Positions 37,743-46,543 of a DNA stretch of 64,000 bases are shown in pieces. Position 1 is the first letter of the stretch, and every line of letters starts with the position of its first letter. The notes below the pieces were generated by a model that did no database searches, had not been told where the DNA came from, and saw only the letters and a list, made by a program, of their open reading frames with translations. Position numbers and translations under genes: made by a program. Source of the DNA: Nostoc sp. PCC 7107 (lineage in GTDB: Bacteria > Cyanobacteriota > Cyanobacteriia > Cyanobacteriales > Nostocaceae); the NCBI RefSeq assembly GCF_000316625.1, contig NC_019676.1:2095001-2159000 (forward strand), read 5' to 3'.

Positions 37743-38036
37743 GAATGTTTAATACTCATAAGTGAGTGTTTGATATTCGCTCGTGAGTATTTGATATTCG
37801 TAAATGAGTCTTTGATACTCATGAACGAGTGTTTAATACTCGCGCAAGAGTCTTTGATACTCATGAGTGAGTGTTTGATATTCGTGGATGAGTCTTTACT
37901 ATTCGCTCACGAGTGTTTGATACTCGTGAGCGAGTCTTTAATACTCACAGTCGAACCTTTGATACTCGCCGATGAGTCTTTTATTCTCATTAACCAGTAT
38001 TTGAACTTGGTGAGCAAGCCTTGAATACTCGTTGAG
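37743..38036. repeat. 21-bp degenerate tandem array, about 14 units
   Basis: Units of the form GAGTSTTTGATACTCRTGAGT start at 37743 and every 21 bp to about 38016. The GAGT, TTTGATA and (C/T)TC positions are well kept, and the last 5-6 bases vary. Many unit junctions contain the palindrome ACTCATGAGT or ACTCGTGAG. The strict 21-bp step keeps one plus-strand frame open for 84 codons, but there is no ribosome binding site and the product is just a hydrophobic heptad repeat. Confidence 0.9.
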
Positions 38037-38154
38037 ATTCTAATCTAAATGACTTTAACTACACCATTCCCTACTCTCCACTCCCTACTCCCCACTTCCA
38101 CACTGTTACACTATTCTGGTAAATATAGCTACAGAGTAGAAGTGGGGTTTGCAG

Positions 38155-38871
38155 GTGACAGACGAAGAACTGTTGCAAATTATTGAACAAGCTGCCAAGG
38201 ACAAGCTAACAGAGTTAGATCTCTCTAATCATCAACTCAGCAGTTTGCCGCCAGAAATTTGCCAACTCTCCAACTTGAAGGTACTGTACCTCGATAACAA
38301 TCAACTCAGTAGTTTACCGCCAGAAATTTGCCAACTCTCAAATTTGACGGATTTGTTTCTCTCTGACAATCAACTCAGTAGTTTGCCGCCAGAAATCTGT
38401 CAACTTTCCAACTTGACGGAACTATACTTAAATGGAAATCAACTCAGTAGTCTGCCGCTAGAAATTTGTCAAATCTCCAACTTGATGGGGCTGTACTTCC
38501 ATAACAATCAACTGAGCAGCCTACCACCAGAAATCTGCCAACTTTCTAACTTAACAGCGTTGTATCTCTCTAATAATCAACTCAGTAGTCTGCCATCAGA
38601 AATCTGTCAACTTTCCAACTTGACAGAACTGTACCTGAATGGAAATCAACTCAGTAGTCTGCCACCAGAACTCTGTCAGCTCTCCAACTTGAAGTTGTTA
38701 GACCTCTCTAACAATCAACTGAGCCACTTACCATCAGAAATCCGTCAACTTTCCAACTTGACGGAACTGTACCTGAATGGAAATCAACTCAGCACTCTGC
38801 CACCAGAACTCTGTCAACTTTCCAACTTGACAGAGTTAGACTTCTCTCACAACCCCTTAAGCTCACCATAG
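38155..38871 (+). CDS. Leucine-rich-repeat protein
   Basis: A 238-residue protein with nine full and one partial 23-residue leucine-rich repeats (LTELYLNGNQLSSLPPEICQ style). The short N-terminal cap (MTDEELLQIIEQAAKD) is the one that heads cyanobacterial LRR-ROC-COR GTPases. Here the gene stops right after the tenth repeat, so the GTPase and later domains are absent. I start at GTG 38155 because MTDEEL is the familiar N-terminus; TTG at 38149 is possible. It abuts the thioredoxin gene end-to-end. LRRs usually bind proteins. Confidence 0.85.
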   Translation: MTDEELLQIIEQAAKDKLTELDLSNHQLSSLPPEICQLSNLKVLYLDNNQLSSLPPEICQLSNLTDLFLSDNQLSSLPPEICQLSNLTELYLNGNQLSSLPLEICQISNLMGLYFHNNQLSSLPPEICQLSNLTALYLSNNQLSSLPSEICQLSNLTELYLNGNQLSSLPPELCQLSNLKLLDLSNNQLSHLPSEIRQLSNLTELYLNGNQLSTLPPELCQLSNLTELDFSHNPLSSP

Positions 38872-39204
38872 TTAAAGAAGCTTTTCCACCGCGCCGCTGA
38901 ACTGTTCGTAAGGTGAAACCCCAACAATTTTTTCAACTAAATCACCATCTTTGAAGATTAAAACAGCGGGAATGCTGCGGAGACCATATTGTTTGAATAG
39001 TGGTTTGTTGTTATCTACGTCTACTTTAACGACTTTGGCGCGTCCTTTGTATTCCTCTGCAAGTTGTTCCATCAACGGACTGATGAGGCGACATGGGCCG
39101 CACCAAGTAGCAGTAAAATCAACAACTAGAATTTTTTCTTGAGTTAAAAGTGTATTAAATTCACTTTCTTGAATAGCATCCACTATATGAGCTTCGGTAG
39201 ACAT
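38872..39204 (-). CDS. trxA: Thioredoxin
   Basis: A 110-residue thioredoxin with the redox motif W-C35-G-P-C38 in ATWCGPCRLISP and the cis-proline segment RSIPAVLIFKDG. It reduces disulfides in target proteins, drawing electrons from thioredoxin reductases. The start at 39204 is chosen because GAGG precedes it and MSTEAHIVDA fits; a frame 11 codons longer has an atypical lead. Its stop codon abuts the end of the LRR gene, with no base between the convergent genes. Confidence 0.96.
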   Translation of the reverse strand: MSTEAHIVDAIQESEFNTLLTQEKILVVDFTATWCGPCRLISPLMEQLAEEYKGRAKVVKVDVDNNKPLFKQYGLRSIPAVLIFKDGDLVEKIVGVSPYEQFSGAVEKLL

Positions 39205-39404
39205 TTTTAAATTCCTCAATCTCAAACTAAAATTCAATAACTAAGTAACTATACAGAGTATATAGTAAAATTTTTACTTTATTTTTCCTGCTCATCAGTA
39301 ATAGTGGCAATTGAAAAAGCCATCGCCCAGACGTAATTTTGGTAACTGTTGGGTAATGGCTATCAGCTTGTGGTCACAAGCAATAATTTATAACTAATCA
39401 GAAA

Positions 39405-42400
39405 CTAGCCAATAGCTGAGATAGTTAAACCTGTTACAGCGATCGCACCTGCAATTGCACTGGCGATAAGTGAGGTGAGTGCTGTCCCAAATAGCCACCA
39501 AGCGGCGTTAGCAACGGTTTTTTTCGTTTCCTCGGCTTGTTTTTTCGCTTGGTGTTTAATGCTGTGTAAACGTTCCTTGGTGATTTGCTGAATGCGTTCG
39601 GCGCGTTGCAGGACGTTATCACGGGCGGCTTCGATTTGGTTGATAATGCGGTTAGCATCTTCCTGAGAAATATCTTCCCGCGAACTGATCAACGCTACTA
39701 AAGTATCACGGTCAAAATGACTCAGGCGATCGCGCAAGGCTGCAAATCCGGCTTGGGGGTCATCAAACAATTTGGCAAAATCATGCTTGATCTCTTCATA
39801 ATTAAGTTCAGGACGATCTAAGGAGTTGAGGTAATTGCGAATTCTCCCTGTTACCTGATCGGTGGCTGATTTAATTCCTTGCTGAATCTGCTGGTATTGT
39901 TTGACTATCGAATCACGCGCCGATACTATTTGATCGGCAATACGGTTAACTTCCTCTTCCGAAATATCATCACGTTGGGATAATAACGCCACAATTGTGG
40001 AACGGTCAACTTGCGAAAAGCGATCGCTTAATTGACCAATTCCGGCGCGGGGGTCGCGCAACAACAGTTGTAAATCGCGTTTGATACTGTCGGGGTTGAG
40101 TTCTTCTTTATTGGCGTTACGCAGGTAATCTTCTAGGTTCGCTTCAAAATCGACAACTCGCTGAACCGTACGTTTTGCCAAGCGGCGCGGTGCTTTGATA
40201 ATATCTTGAATGGCATCTTGCGCTTGGTCGATGATTTTTTGAACTTGTTCTTCGCTTAAATCACCGCGTTGAGTCACGAGTTTAACTAAAGTTTCTCGGT
40301 CAACTTGAGATAAGCGATCGCGAATCGCAGAAACTCCTTCTTTCGGATCAACCAGCAATTTTTCTAAATCTTCGCGGATACCTTCGGGGTTGAGTTCTTC
40401 TAAGTTGGTGTTGCGAAGATATTCAGCAATTTTAGTTGTGGTTTGTGTGTACTGTTCTTTAGCTTTGTCTGCTACAGCTTGCGGCGTTTGCAAGATATTA
40501 TCTCTGGCTGCTTCTAGCTGATCAAGAACTTGATTAACTTCATCCTCATTTAAATCTTGACGCTGAGTCAGCAGTTTAACTAAACTATCTCTGTCAAACT
40601 GAGATAAACGCTGACGTAGCAAGTTAAATCCCGCTTGGGGGTCTTGAAGTAAAGTGCTGAAATCACGGCTAATACCTTCAGGATTGAGTTTTTCCTTATT
40701 AGTATTGCGGAGATAATCTTCTACTTTTTGCCGTAGTTCTTCTGTTTTGCTTTTTCCTTGTTCTTCTAATTGATTTAAAACAGAATACTGCACACTTTCT
40801 AGCTGATTTAGCAGATTATTAACTTCGTCTTCACTGAAGTCTTGACGCTGCAATAGGACTTGTTGCAAAACATCGCGGTCAAATCCCTGTAAGCGTTCAT
40901 TTAAATCTGCAACATCAGTGTTTAATTCTGTGAGTAAATTAGTAAAATCTCGTTCAACAGCTTCATTATTCAGTTCTTCTTTACTAGTCGAACGTAAATA
41001 ATTTTCGATGCGGTTCCGTAAATCTTGACCTTTATCTTTCGCTTCCGCCTGTTGCAAAGTTTCTAAAACTTCTTGGCGAATTTCTTCCATCTGTTGAGCG
41101 ATTTCTTTAACTCTGGCTTCGCTAATATCACTGCGGCGAATTAGCAAATTAGCAAAATCTTCTTGGCTAAATCCTTCTAATTCACGGCGCATAGTTGCCG
41201 CATCTGCTTGCGGGTCATAGATGACATCGCGGAATTCATCTTTAATGGTGATGCGGTTAAAGTGCCAAGGTAAAGAGTTTTGAATGTAAGCTTCTATATC
41301 TTGACGGTAATTAGAGTTTGATGAATTATCTCCGGTTTTGGTAGTTTTTGCAATAGTCTCTTGCAATTGGTGAGTAATATCCTCAATATCTAAATCTTGA
41401 ACTTTATCTTTCAGTTTTTGCAACTGATTGGTGATTTTATTCACATCTAGATTAGAAGTATTTACTCTTTCTAAAACTATTGGTAAAGCAGCAGTTAAAC
41501 CAGATTGAATGGCTTGCTTCATACCGCCATTGCTACCGTTACCGTTACCGCCAACAGTTACCAATTCTTGCAAGCGATCGCCTAATTTATCTGATTGCAA
41601 TTCTTCGGGACTTGCTGATGTGAGTAAGTCAATTACTTGCTGTGCAGGATTGCGTCGAGTTACAGTTTGTTTCCAAGCTGCTTCTAATTGGTCAGCAATT
41701 TTATTGATATCCGCTTGAGAAAAATTTGTGCGATCGCTAATTAAATCGACAAAGGTTTGACGATTGAAATTTTGCGTTAAATCACCATCAGGTATAGACT
41801 TCCAATCTATATCACTAAAAATTTTATCAAATTGGCTACGAATATCGTTGAAATCTAGTTGCGGTTTTGGCAAAGTACTTAATGAAGTTTGCAGCGTATT
41901 TTGAATACTGTCAACATCAAAGCCAGATGTTAATTCTTTTCTCACTGCGGCTGTAATATCTTCCGCTGTAGAAACCATCTGTTTTTGTGCTAAGTTTGCA
42001 CCCAACGCGCTAGTTGCAGTCCCCATTAAGGCTTGCAAACCAGCGTTAGCCGTATTCGCAACTGAACCAATTAAGGAACCGACTGTTGAGGAACCAAACC
42101 AAACTATGATTGAAAAGTAAGCAGACCAGATGACTATACCAATAATTGCGCCTAAGAATGCACTCTCAATTAAGCTGAGTTTTACTGCTAAAAAACAAGC
42201 AATAAATAATGCAATAGTAACGCTAATTAATGCCAAAAATCCAACTTTATTTTCTATTTTGCGAATTGTAGTCCCTAAACTTTCATCATCATCGCTAGAA
42301 GATGAATCATCTCCCGTTGCAGAAATTCTGAAAGCAACTGCAAAGTTAGTTAGTAATAGTTGAAAGGCGAATGCCATTAAGACACCAGCCACTAATGAAA

Positions 42401-42530
42401 CTAGAAATTTAGGCCCAGAAAAAACAAGTGAAGCTTGTTCTGGAGTTAGTAGTTCTTGGACTCTGGTTATGGCTACTAATCCATTACCCAGCCAATGTAA
42501 CCCTAAAGAATTATCGACAATTTGAAGCAT
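39405..42530 (-). CDS. Large membrane protein with about seven internal repeats
   Basis: A 1041-residue protein. The N-terminal 170 residues hold about four membrane spans (FLVSLVAGVLMAFAFQLLLT, VGFLALISVTIALFIACFLA) with an acidic Ser/Asp loop between. From about 215 to 985 lie one partial and six full repeats of 90-130 residues. Each has a leader like L-N-x-E-x-I-x-x-D-F-x-x-L and a core like D-R-x-(T/S)-(L/I)-V-x-L-(L/I)-(S/T)-x-R-x-D-(I/L)-S-(E/Q)-(E/D), ending DQIEAARD. A last membrane span closes the protein. The repeats look helical. I do not recognise a named family; such genes are sometimes labelled transporter without support. Confidence 0.8.
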   Translation of the reverse strand: MLQIVDNSLGLHWLGNGLVAITRVQELLTPEQASLVFSGPKFLVSLVAGVLMAFAFQLLLTNFAVAFRISATGDDSSSSDDDESLGTTIRKIENKVGFLALISVTIALFIACFLAVKLSLIESAFLGAIIGIVIWSAYFSIIVWFGSSTVGSLIGSVANTANAGLQALMGTATSALGANLAQKQMVSTAEDITAAVRKELTSGFDVDSIQNTLQTSLSTLPKPQLDFNDIRSQFDKIFSDIDWKSIPDGDLTQNFNRQTFVDLISDRTNFSQADINKIADQLEAAWKQTVTRRNPAQQVIDLLTSASPEELQSDKLGDRLQELVTVGGNGNGSNGGMKQAIQSGLTAALPIVLERVNTSNLDVNKITNQLQKLKDKVQDLDIEDITHQLQETIAKTTKTGDNSSNSNYRQDIEAYIQNSLPWHFNRITIKDEFRDVIYDPQADAATMRRELEGFSQEDFANLLIRRSDISEARVKEIAQQMEEIRQEVLETLQQAEAKDKGQDLRNRIENYLRSTSKEELNNEAVERDFTNLLTELNTDVADLNERLQGFDRDVLQQVLLQRQDFSEDEVNNLLNQLESVQYSVLNQLEEQGKSKTEELRQKVEDYLRNTNKEKLNPEGISRDFSTLLQDPQAGFNLLRQRLSQFDRDSLVKLLTQRQDLNEDEVNQVLDQLEAARDNILQTPQAVADKAKEQYTQTTTKIAEYLRNTNLEELNPEGIREDLEKLLVDPKEGVSAIRDRLSQVDRETLVKLVTQRGDLSEEQVQKIIDQAQDAIQDIIKAPRRLAKRTVQRVVDFEANLEDYLRNANKEELNPDSIKRDLQLLLRDPRAGIGQLSDRFSQVDRSTIVALLSQRDDISEEEVNRIADQIVSARDSIVKQYQQIQQGIKSATDQVTGRIRNYLNSLDRPELNYEEIKHDFAKLFDDPQAGFAALRDRLSHFDRDTLVALISSREDISQEDANRIINQIEAARDNVLQRAERIQQITKERLHSIKHQAKKQAEETKKTVANAAWWLFGTALTSLIASAIAGAIAVTGLTISAIG

Positions 42531-42843
42531 AGTATTTTCTCACTCATGCTCAGTTAATTTCAATTACTTTCTACGCTAATTACTAAATTCTTTAGCTGAC
42601 ACTTTCTTAGGGGGTAAAGTATGTTTCCGAAAGTCGTAGCTTAGAAAGTTTTTAAACAAACCGCCAAATACGCCAAGTGCGCCAAGGAAGAGAAGAAAGT
42701 CACTGAATGAAGAGTTCTAATCTCAGAGACTCAAATGTAAAACTCTTACTCTTTGCGCCTTTGCGCCTACTCTTCGAGAACGGTTTCACCGAATGCGTGA
42801 GACATTCATGCTTTATCTAAGTCTATCTACGGTTAATTAATTA
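42531..42843. other. Intergenic region with dispersed repeat
   Basis: About 310 bp. The part at 42655-42790 is repeat-like (CCGCCAAATACGCCAAGTGC on one side and CTTTGCGCCTTTGCGCC on the other), the same general kind as the repeat inside the pentapeptide gene. No gene seen. Confidence 0.5.
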
Positions 42844-44394
42844 TCAAATCACAAAAGGTTCTATTTGATAATTATGCCATTCTTGTTGATACCATTCAGC
42901 AACTAAAGGGCGGACAATAAATCGAGGATGATTTTCGCCTGTGACATCAATTCGCAAACATGAGTAAGGACGGCGTTTTGCTGAACCGTGACCGTTGCGA
43001 CCTACAAATAAATGCGATCGCGCAATTAATTTATCTCTCTCAACTAAATCAGCGCCTTCTGTTCGTTGTCGGCGCAAACTAAAGCCACTTCCACCACATA
43101 CAATCCAGTTCATCGCCGAATCTGCGTGTCCAGTATTATATGTTTGCAGATATTCTAGGCAATGAGCATGACCATTTAAGACTAAATCTACTACAGCACG
43201 GTCTTGAGGCAAATCACCCACGGCTTCTGCTACTGCATTAAATACTTCACGCAAGCGAGTGCGAATTGCTAATGTTTGTCCTTGTTCCCATTTGGTCGCT
43301 TCGGTAACGTAGGGAGGATGATGGAAATAAACCACGCGTCCCCGCACTTGGGAGTTATGCCAAGATGCAATTAATCTTTGTTTCAGCCATTCCAACTGTT
43401 CGATATCGGTGTCGGCTGTTTGTTGCGGTGCTAATTGTTTGTCAATATCAACAATCAGTTCTTCAATTTGCGACAGCTTAACGTATAAGTCATCTAAATA
43501 TTCGGCTTCGTTGGGGTTATCAGGATTTAACTGGCTGGATTTGTCTAAGATTTGCTGTTTTTCTTGTTCAAAGTTTTGGCGGCGTTGTTCTAAAATGATG
43601 CGTTCTGCGTCGCCTTCAGGGGTTTCTGGTAGTGGTGGCGGATTGTTGAATGTATTGGAATCTAAAGCAAAAAAGTCAATCCCACCATAACGAAAAGTGT
43701 AATAACGATTGGGCAATCGCGTAAACTGTCCGGGTTGGTAAGCTAAACAAAGACCTGTGTCTGTTTTGACTGTGTAGTGTGTGTCTAAATGTCGGTCTAA
43801 ATCGCCAGGAAACTTAAATGCGTTGAGATAATCAAGAAATGCTTTAGCATAAGCATCGCCTGTTTTTGACCCATGTAAACCAACATCCATATCCAGGCGC
43901 GATCGCAATAACCGCCGAATTGGTAATGTTGTAATTGATAACAAGTTAAAGACAATTGGCAAATCATAATAATCATGATTTCCGGGTACAGGGAGAATCG
44001 GTACACGGAAAGTCATATTATCGTAAGCAATCTTTTTGGGATGCTCACCGCCGACAAGATATTCTTTGTAAGGCTGAATGAAGTTTTGCTGATAATACTC
44101 ACTCGAACCGACTAAATAAATAACATCGCCTGTATGCAGCATAAAACGGCAATCATCTAAATGAGGTAATGCCAGTTCTGCTACTCGTCTTTGAGGATTT
44201 TGTCCGCCATGTCTCCCGGAACCACTATCTCCTACTACCAAAAACGAAAATTCCGTGTCATTAGCTTGACCATCTTCTAGTACCAGTTTTGTTTGGTCAA
44301 TATTGCGCCTTTTAATTAACGGATCTTCCCAGCGGACACGCTGGTTCATCTTTTGAATTTTTTTAGCGATCGCTGGATCAGAAACTAGCTTCAA
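42844..44394 (-). CDS. Calcineurin-like metallophosphoesterase
   Basis: A 516-residue phosphoesterase with the dinuclear metal motifs in order: VVGDSGSG near residue 52, HTGDVIYLVGSSEYY, VPGNHDYYD, FHHPPY and LNGHAHCLEYLQ. A coiled segment (about 270-315) is inserted between the third and fourth motifs. No signal peptide is present. It starts 15 nt after the lipid kinase gene, suggesting one transcript. The substrate is unknown; the pairing hints at phospholipid or phosphate metabolism. Confidence 0.88.
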   Translation of the reverse strand: MKLVSDPAIAKKIQKMNQRVRWEDPLIKRRNIDQTKLVLEDGQANDTEFSFLVVGDSGSGRHGGQNPQRRVAELALPHLDDCRFMLHTGDVIYLVGSSEYYQQNFIQPYKEYLVGGEHPKKIAYDNMTFRVPILPVPGNHDYYDLPIVFNLLSITTLPIRRLLRSRLDMDVGLHGSKTGDAYAKAFLDYLNAFKFPGDLDRHLDTHYTVKTDTGLCLAYQPGQFTRLPNRYYTFRYGGIDFFALDSNTFNNPPPLPETPEGDAERIILEQRRQNFEQEKQQILDKSSQLNPDNPNEAEYLDDLYVKLSQIEELIVDIDKQLAPQQTADTDIEQLEWLKQRLIASWHNSQVRGRVVYFHHPPYVTEATKWEQGQTLAIRTRLREVFNAVAEAVGDLPQDRAVVDLVLNGHAHCLEYLQTYNTGHADSAMNWIVCGGSGFSLRRQRTEGADLVERDKLIARSHLFVGRNGHGSAKRRPYSCLRIDVTGENHPRFIVRPLVAEWYQQEWHNYQIEPFVI

Positions 44395-44409
44395 AACATT
44401 TTACTCCTT

Positions 44410-45393
44410 TTACTCTGCCGTTTCTCCTGCTGGAGGATTTTTCAACTCAATTACTAAATTTGGCAATCCTTCGAGTTTTTCAGCGAGTTCAGCTTCTTCC
44501 ACTGTTGGGACAAACACTTTTAAGCCTGCGGGAACACATTTAACTTCTATTGGTGTTGTCCCTACAAGTTCACCATCCAAGACAACTTTTTGTACTGGGT
44601 CAGTGGTGATTTTAAAATGGTTAGCGCGGAGATAACCAATATCATCCCGTTCAGCCGCATTACCCGCCGACGCACTTTGAAATAAATGATATGTTGCGGC
44701 GATCGCACCTGCTTTACTTACAGGAGCAACAATTGTTACATCCAATAAGCCATCATTATAAATAATTCCCGCTGGCCCTTGTGCTAAAACTGATGTTGGT
44801 GGTGCTGCATTGGCTACGGTGACAGCGGCGGCTGTGGTTTTGATAATTTTTTCGTCTGTTTCAATTTCTACATCAAAACTCTGTAATTCTCGTAGCTGTT
44901 GAATGCCAGCTAAGATGTAAGCAATAATCCCAAAGCGGTTTTTGGCTTCGCGGTTAGCTTTTTCGACTGTTTCCGCTTCAAAGCCAATACCAGCTAGTAA
45001 TATCAATGGGCGATCGTTACAATAAGCTACATCTATATCACGAGTTACCCCTTGTAAAATTGTTTGACAAGCTGCATCAATGGTGTCGGGAATTCCCAAG
45101 GCTGTAGCAAAAGCATTGGCTGTCCCCCGCGAAATAATGCCGAAAGAGATATTCGTATTAATTACAGCCGTTGCTGCTGCTGAGAGTGTCCCATCACCCC
45201 CAGAAGCAATAATCTCATTAACTCCTCGCTGAACTGCGGCATTAGCCAGTTGATCAGCATCGACTTCTTCTGTGGTGAAATGAATATCTAAGTCAATAGT
45301 GGGTTCTAATAATGAGCGAATCTCTAGCAGTTCTTGTTCTGGGTTGCCTTGACCCGCAACTGGATTAAAGATGAGGCAGGCGGAACGATTCAT
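44410..45393 (-). CDS. Diacylglycerol kinase-family lipid kinase
   Basis: A 327-residue protein of the DagK/YegS family. It opens CLIFNPVAGQGN and carries the nucleotide-binding GGDGT at 65-69 in IIASGGDGTLSAAATAV and the SRGTANAFATALGIP segment. The family phosphorylates diacylglycerol or related lipids with ATP. It is soluble or peripheral, without spans. It heads a pair with the metallophosphoesterase. The 480 bp upstream contain the second 21-bp array. Confidence 0.9.
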   Translation of the reverse strand: MNRSACLIFNPVAGQGNPEQELLEIRSLLEPTIDLDIHFTTEEVDADQLANAAVQRGVNEIIASGGDGTLSAAATAVINTNISFGIISRGTANAFATALGIPDTIDAACQTILQGVTRDIDVAYCNDRPLILLAGIGFEAETVEKANREAKNRFGIIAYILAGIQQLRELQSFDVEIETDEKIIKTTAAAVTVANAAPPTSVLAQGPAGIIYNDGLLDVTIVAPVSKAGAIAATYHLFQSASAGNAAERDDIGYLRANHFKITTDPVQKVVLDGELVGTTPIEVKCVPAGLKVFVPTVEEAELAEKLEGLPNLVIELKNPPAGETAE

Positions 45394-45547
45394 AAAAGTT
45401 TAATTTTAAGCAGCGATCGCTAACATACCAGAATATTCCTATCATTCCTCAAAAATTTTGACTTCTTTCTAACGATAGGTTTGTGAGTAAATCTTAATCT
45501 CAATCTAGTTGAAATTAGTCTGCATTGTTCCGTTGCTTGTTTTAAAC

Positions 45548-45673
45548 GATACATTCACAATGTAAGCCAATACATTCACAATGTGAGCCAATACATTCAC
45601 AATGTGAGCCAATACATTCACAATGTGAGCCAATACATTCACAATGTGAGCCGATACATTAACATTGTTGATT
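45548..45673. repeat. 21-bp tandem array, five near-identical units plus one degenerate
   Basis: Units AATACATTCACAATGTGAGC (plus one C) repeat at 45548, 45569, 45590, 45611 and 45632; a sixth at 45653 is altered. Each carries the palindrome ACATT-CAC-AATGT. Unit 1 has one or two changes. It lies in the divergent region between the lipid kinase and the phytochelatin synthase-like gene. No long open frame is kept. Confidence 0.95.
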
Positions 45674-45750
45674 AAACGTATTTACAGAGAACCCAACCTA
45701 ATTGATAAGTTCCTGATTATACAGAATAAATACTTGATTTTCCTTAAATA

Positions 45751-45793
45751 TCTTAACTGTCCCTATTTTTCTGCTTAAATGTCTTAACTGTCC
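45751..45793. promoter_or_regulatory. Paired TCTTAACTGTCC sites
   Basis: TCTTAACTGTCC occurs at 45751-45762 and 45782-45793, 31 bp apart, about three helical turns, 85-127 bp upstream of the phytochelatin synthase-like start. A third copy is just after that gene at 46590-46601. They may be regulator sites or a repeat family; I cannot tell which. Confidence 0.35.
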
Positions 45794-45877
45794 TTGTCTA
45801 TTAGCCAAAATTCTCAGAAAATTTATTAATATGAAAAACCCTGCCAAATTCAGGGATAGTGAATAAAGTAAAAATAA

Positions 45878-46543
45878 ATGGATATTGATAACATCGGTCA
45901 AATTTCTAAACGCGATTTAGAAATCATTCAACTACACCAGTTTCAACAACCTATTTACTGTTGTAATGTGACTGCGATCGCTTATGCTTTTACAGCGTTA
46001 GGATATCTGACAACTGTTGATGAGATTTTCTATGTTACTCAACTGCCAATTGCATCTGTGTTAGATGATGGCATGACTTTAGCAGAAACCTATGACACCT
46101 GTAAAATTTACATAGAAAGAAAGGGATTACCTTTGTCAATTCAGATGGATCATTTTGATAAACCGAGTATCACCCTTGAAGCCTTCACCCGCGAAGTAGA
46201 AGCTGCGGTTTGTAATGAAAATGATGTTCATATTCTCAACTTCAATACTCGGATTGCTCATGAAAATCCTAGTTTAGAAGGTGGTCACTTTTCCTTACTA
46301 GCAGATTATGACTCGAAAACTCAAGAAGTCACAATTGCCGATACAAATCCCAAGCGATATACACGCTTTTGGAAATGTCCCATTCAACGGATGTATGCTG
46401 CTTGTGTAGATAAAGATTCTTCCTCCAATCGTTCCCGTGGGATGATTATACTTCGCAGATTAGAAAAACTAAATCTTGCGAGTAACGGCGTAGCTCATCC
46501 AGCAGAACTTGCTTTAAATGCTCTCCATGCAGAAAACAGTTAA
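45878..46543 (+). CDS. Phytochelatin synthase-like cysteine peptidase-fold protein
   Basis: A 221-residue protein resembling the catalytic half of phytochelatin synthase. The triad positions are present: Cys28/Cys29 in PIYCCNVTAIAYAF, His137 in EGGHFSLLADYD and Asp155 in VTIADTNP. The flow ITLEAFTREVEAA, HILNFNTR and SRGMIILRR also fits the family. In bacteria such proteins mainly cleave glutathione to gamma-glutamylcysteine. The usual cysteine motif CG is CN here, so activity may differ. No signal peptide is present, whereas many bacterial relatives have one. The start is ATG 45878. Confidence 0.75.
   Translation: MDIDNIGQISKRDLEIIQLHQFQQPIYCCNVTAIAYAFTALGYLTTVDEIFYVTQLPIASVLDDGMTLAETYDTCKIYIERKGLPLSIQMDHFDKPSITLEAFTREVEAAVCNENDVHILNFNTRIAHENPSLEGGHFSLLADYDSKTQEVTIADTNPKRYTRFWKCPIQRMYAACVDKDSSSNRSRGMIILRRLEKLNLASNGVAHPAELALNALHAENS

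Noticed and set aside
37770-38024. 84-codon plus-strand frame through the first 21-bp array
   Set aside because: It stays open only because the period is a multiple of three. There is no ribosome binding site, the product is a monotonous hydrophobic heptad, and flanking sequence in the same frame has stops.
37247-38036. The 21-bp array as a CRISPR
   Set aside because: Units are contiguous with no spacers of independent sequence, and no cas genes are near.
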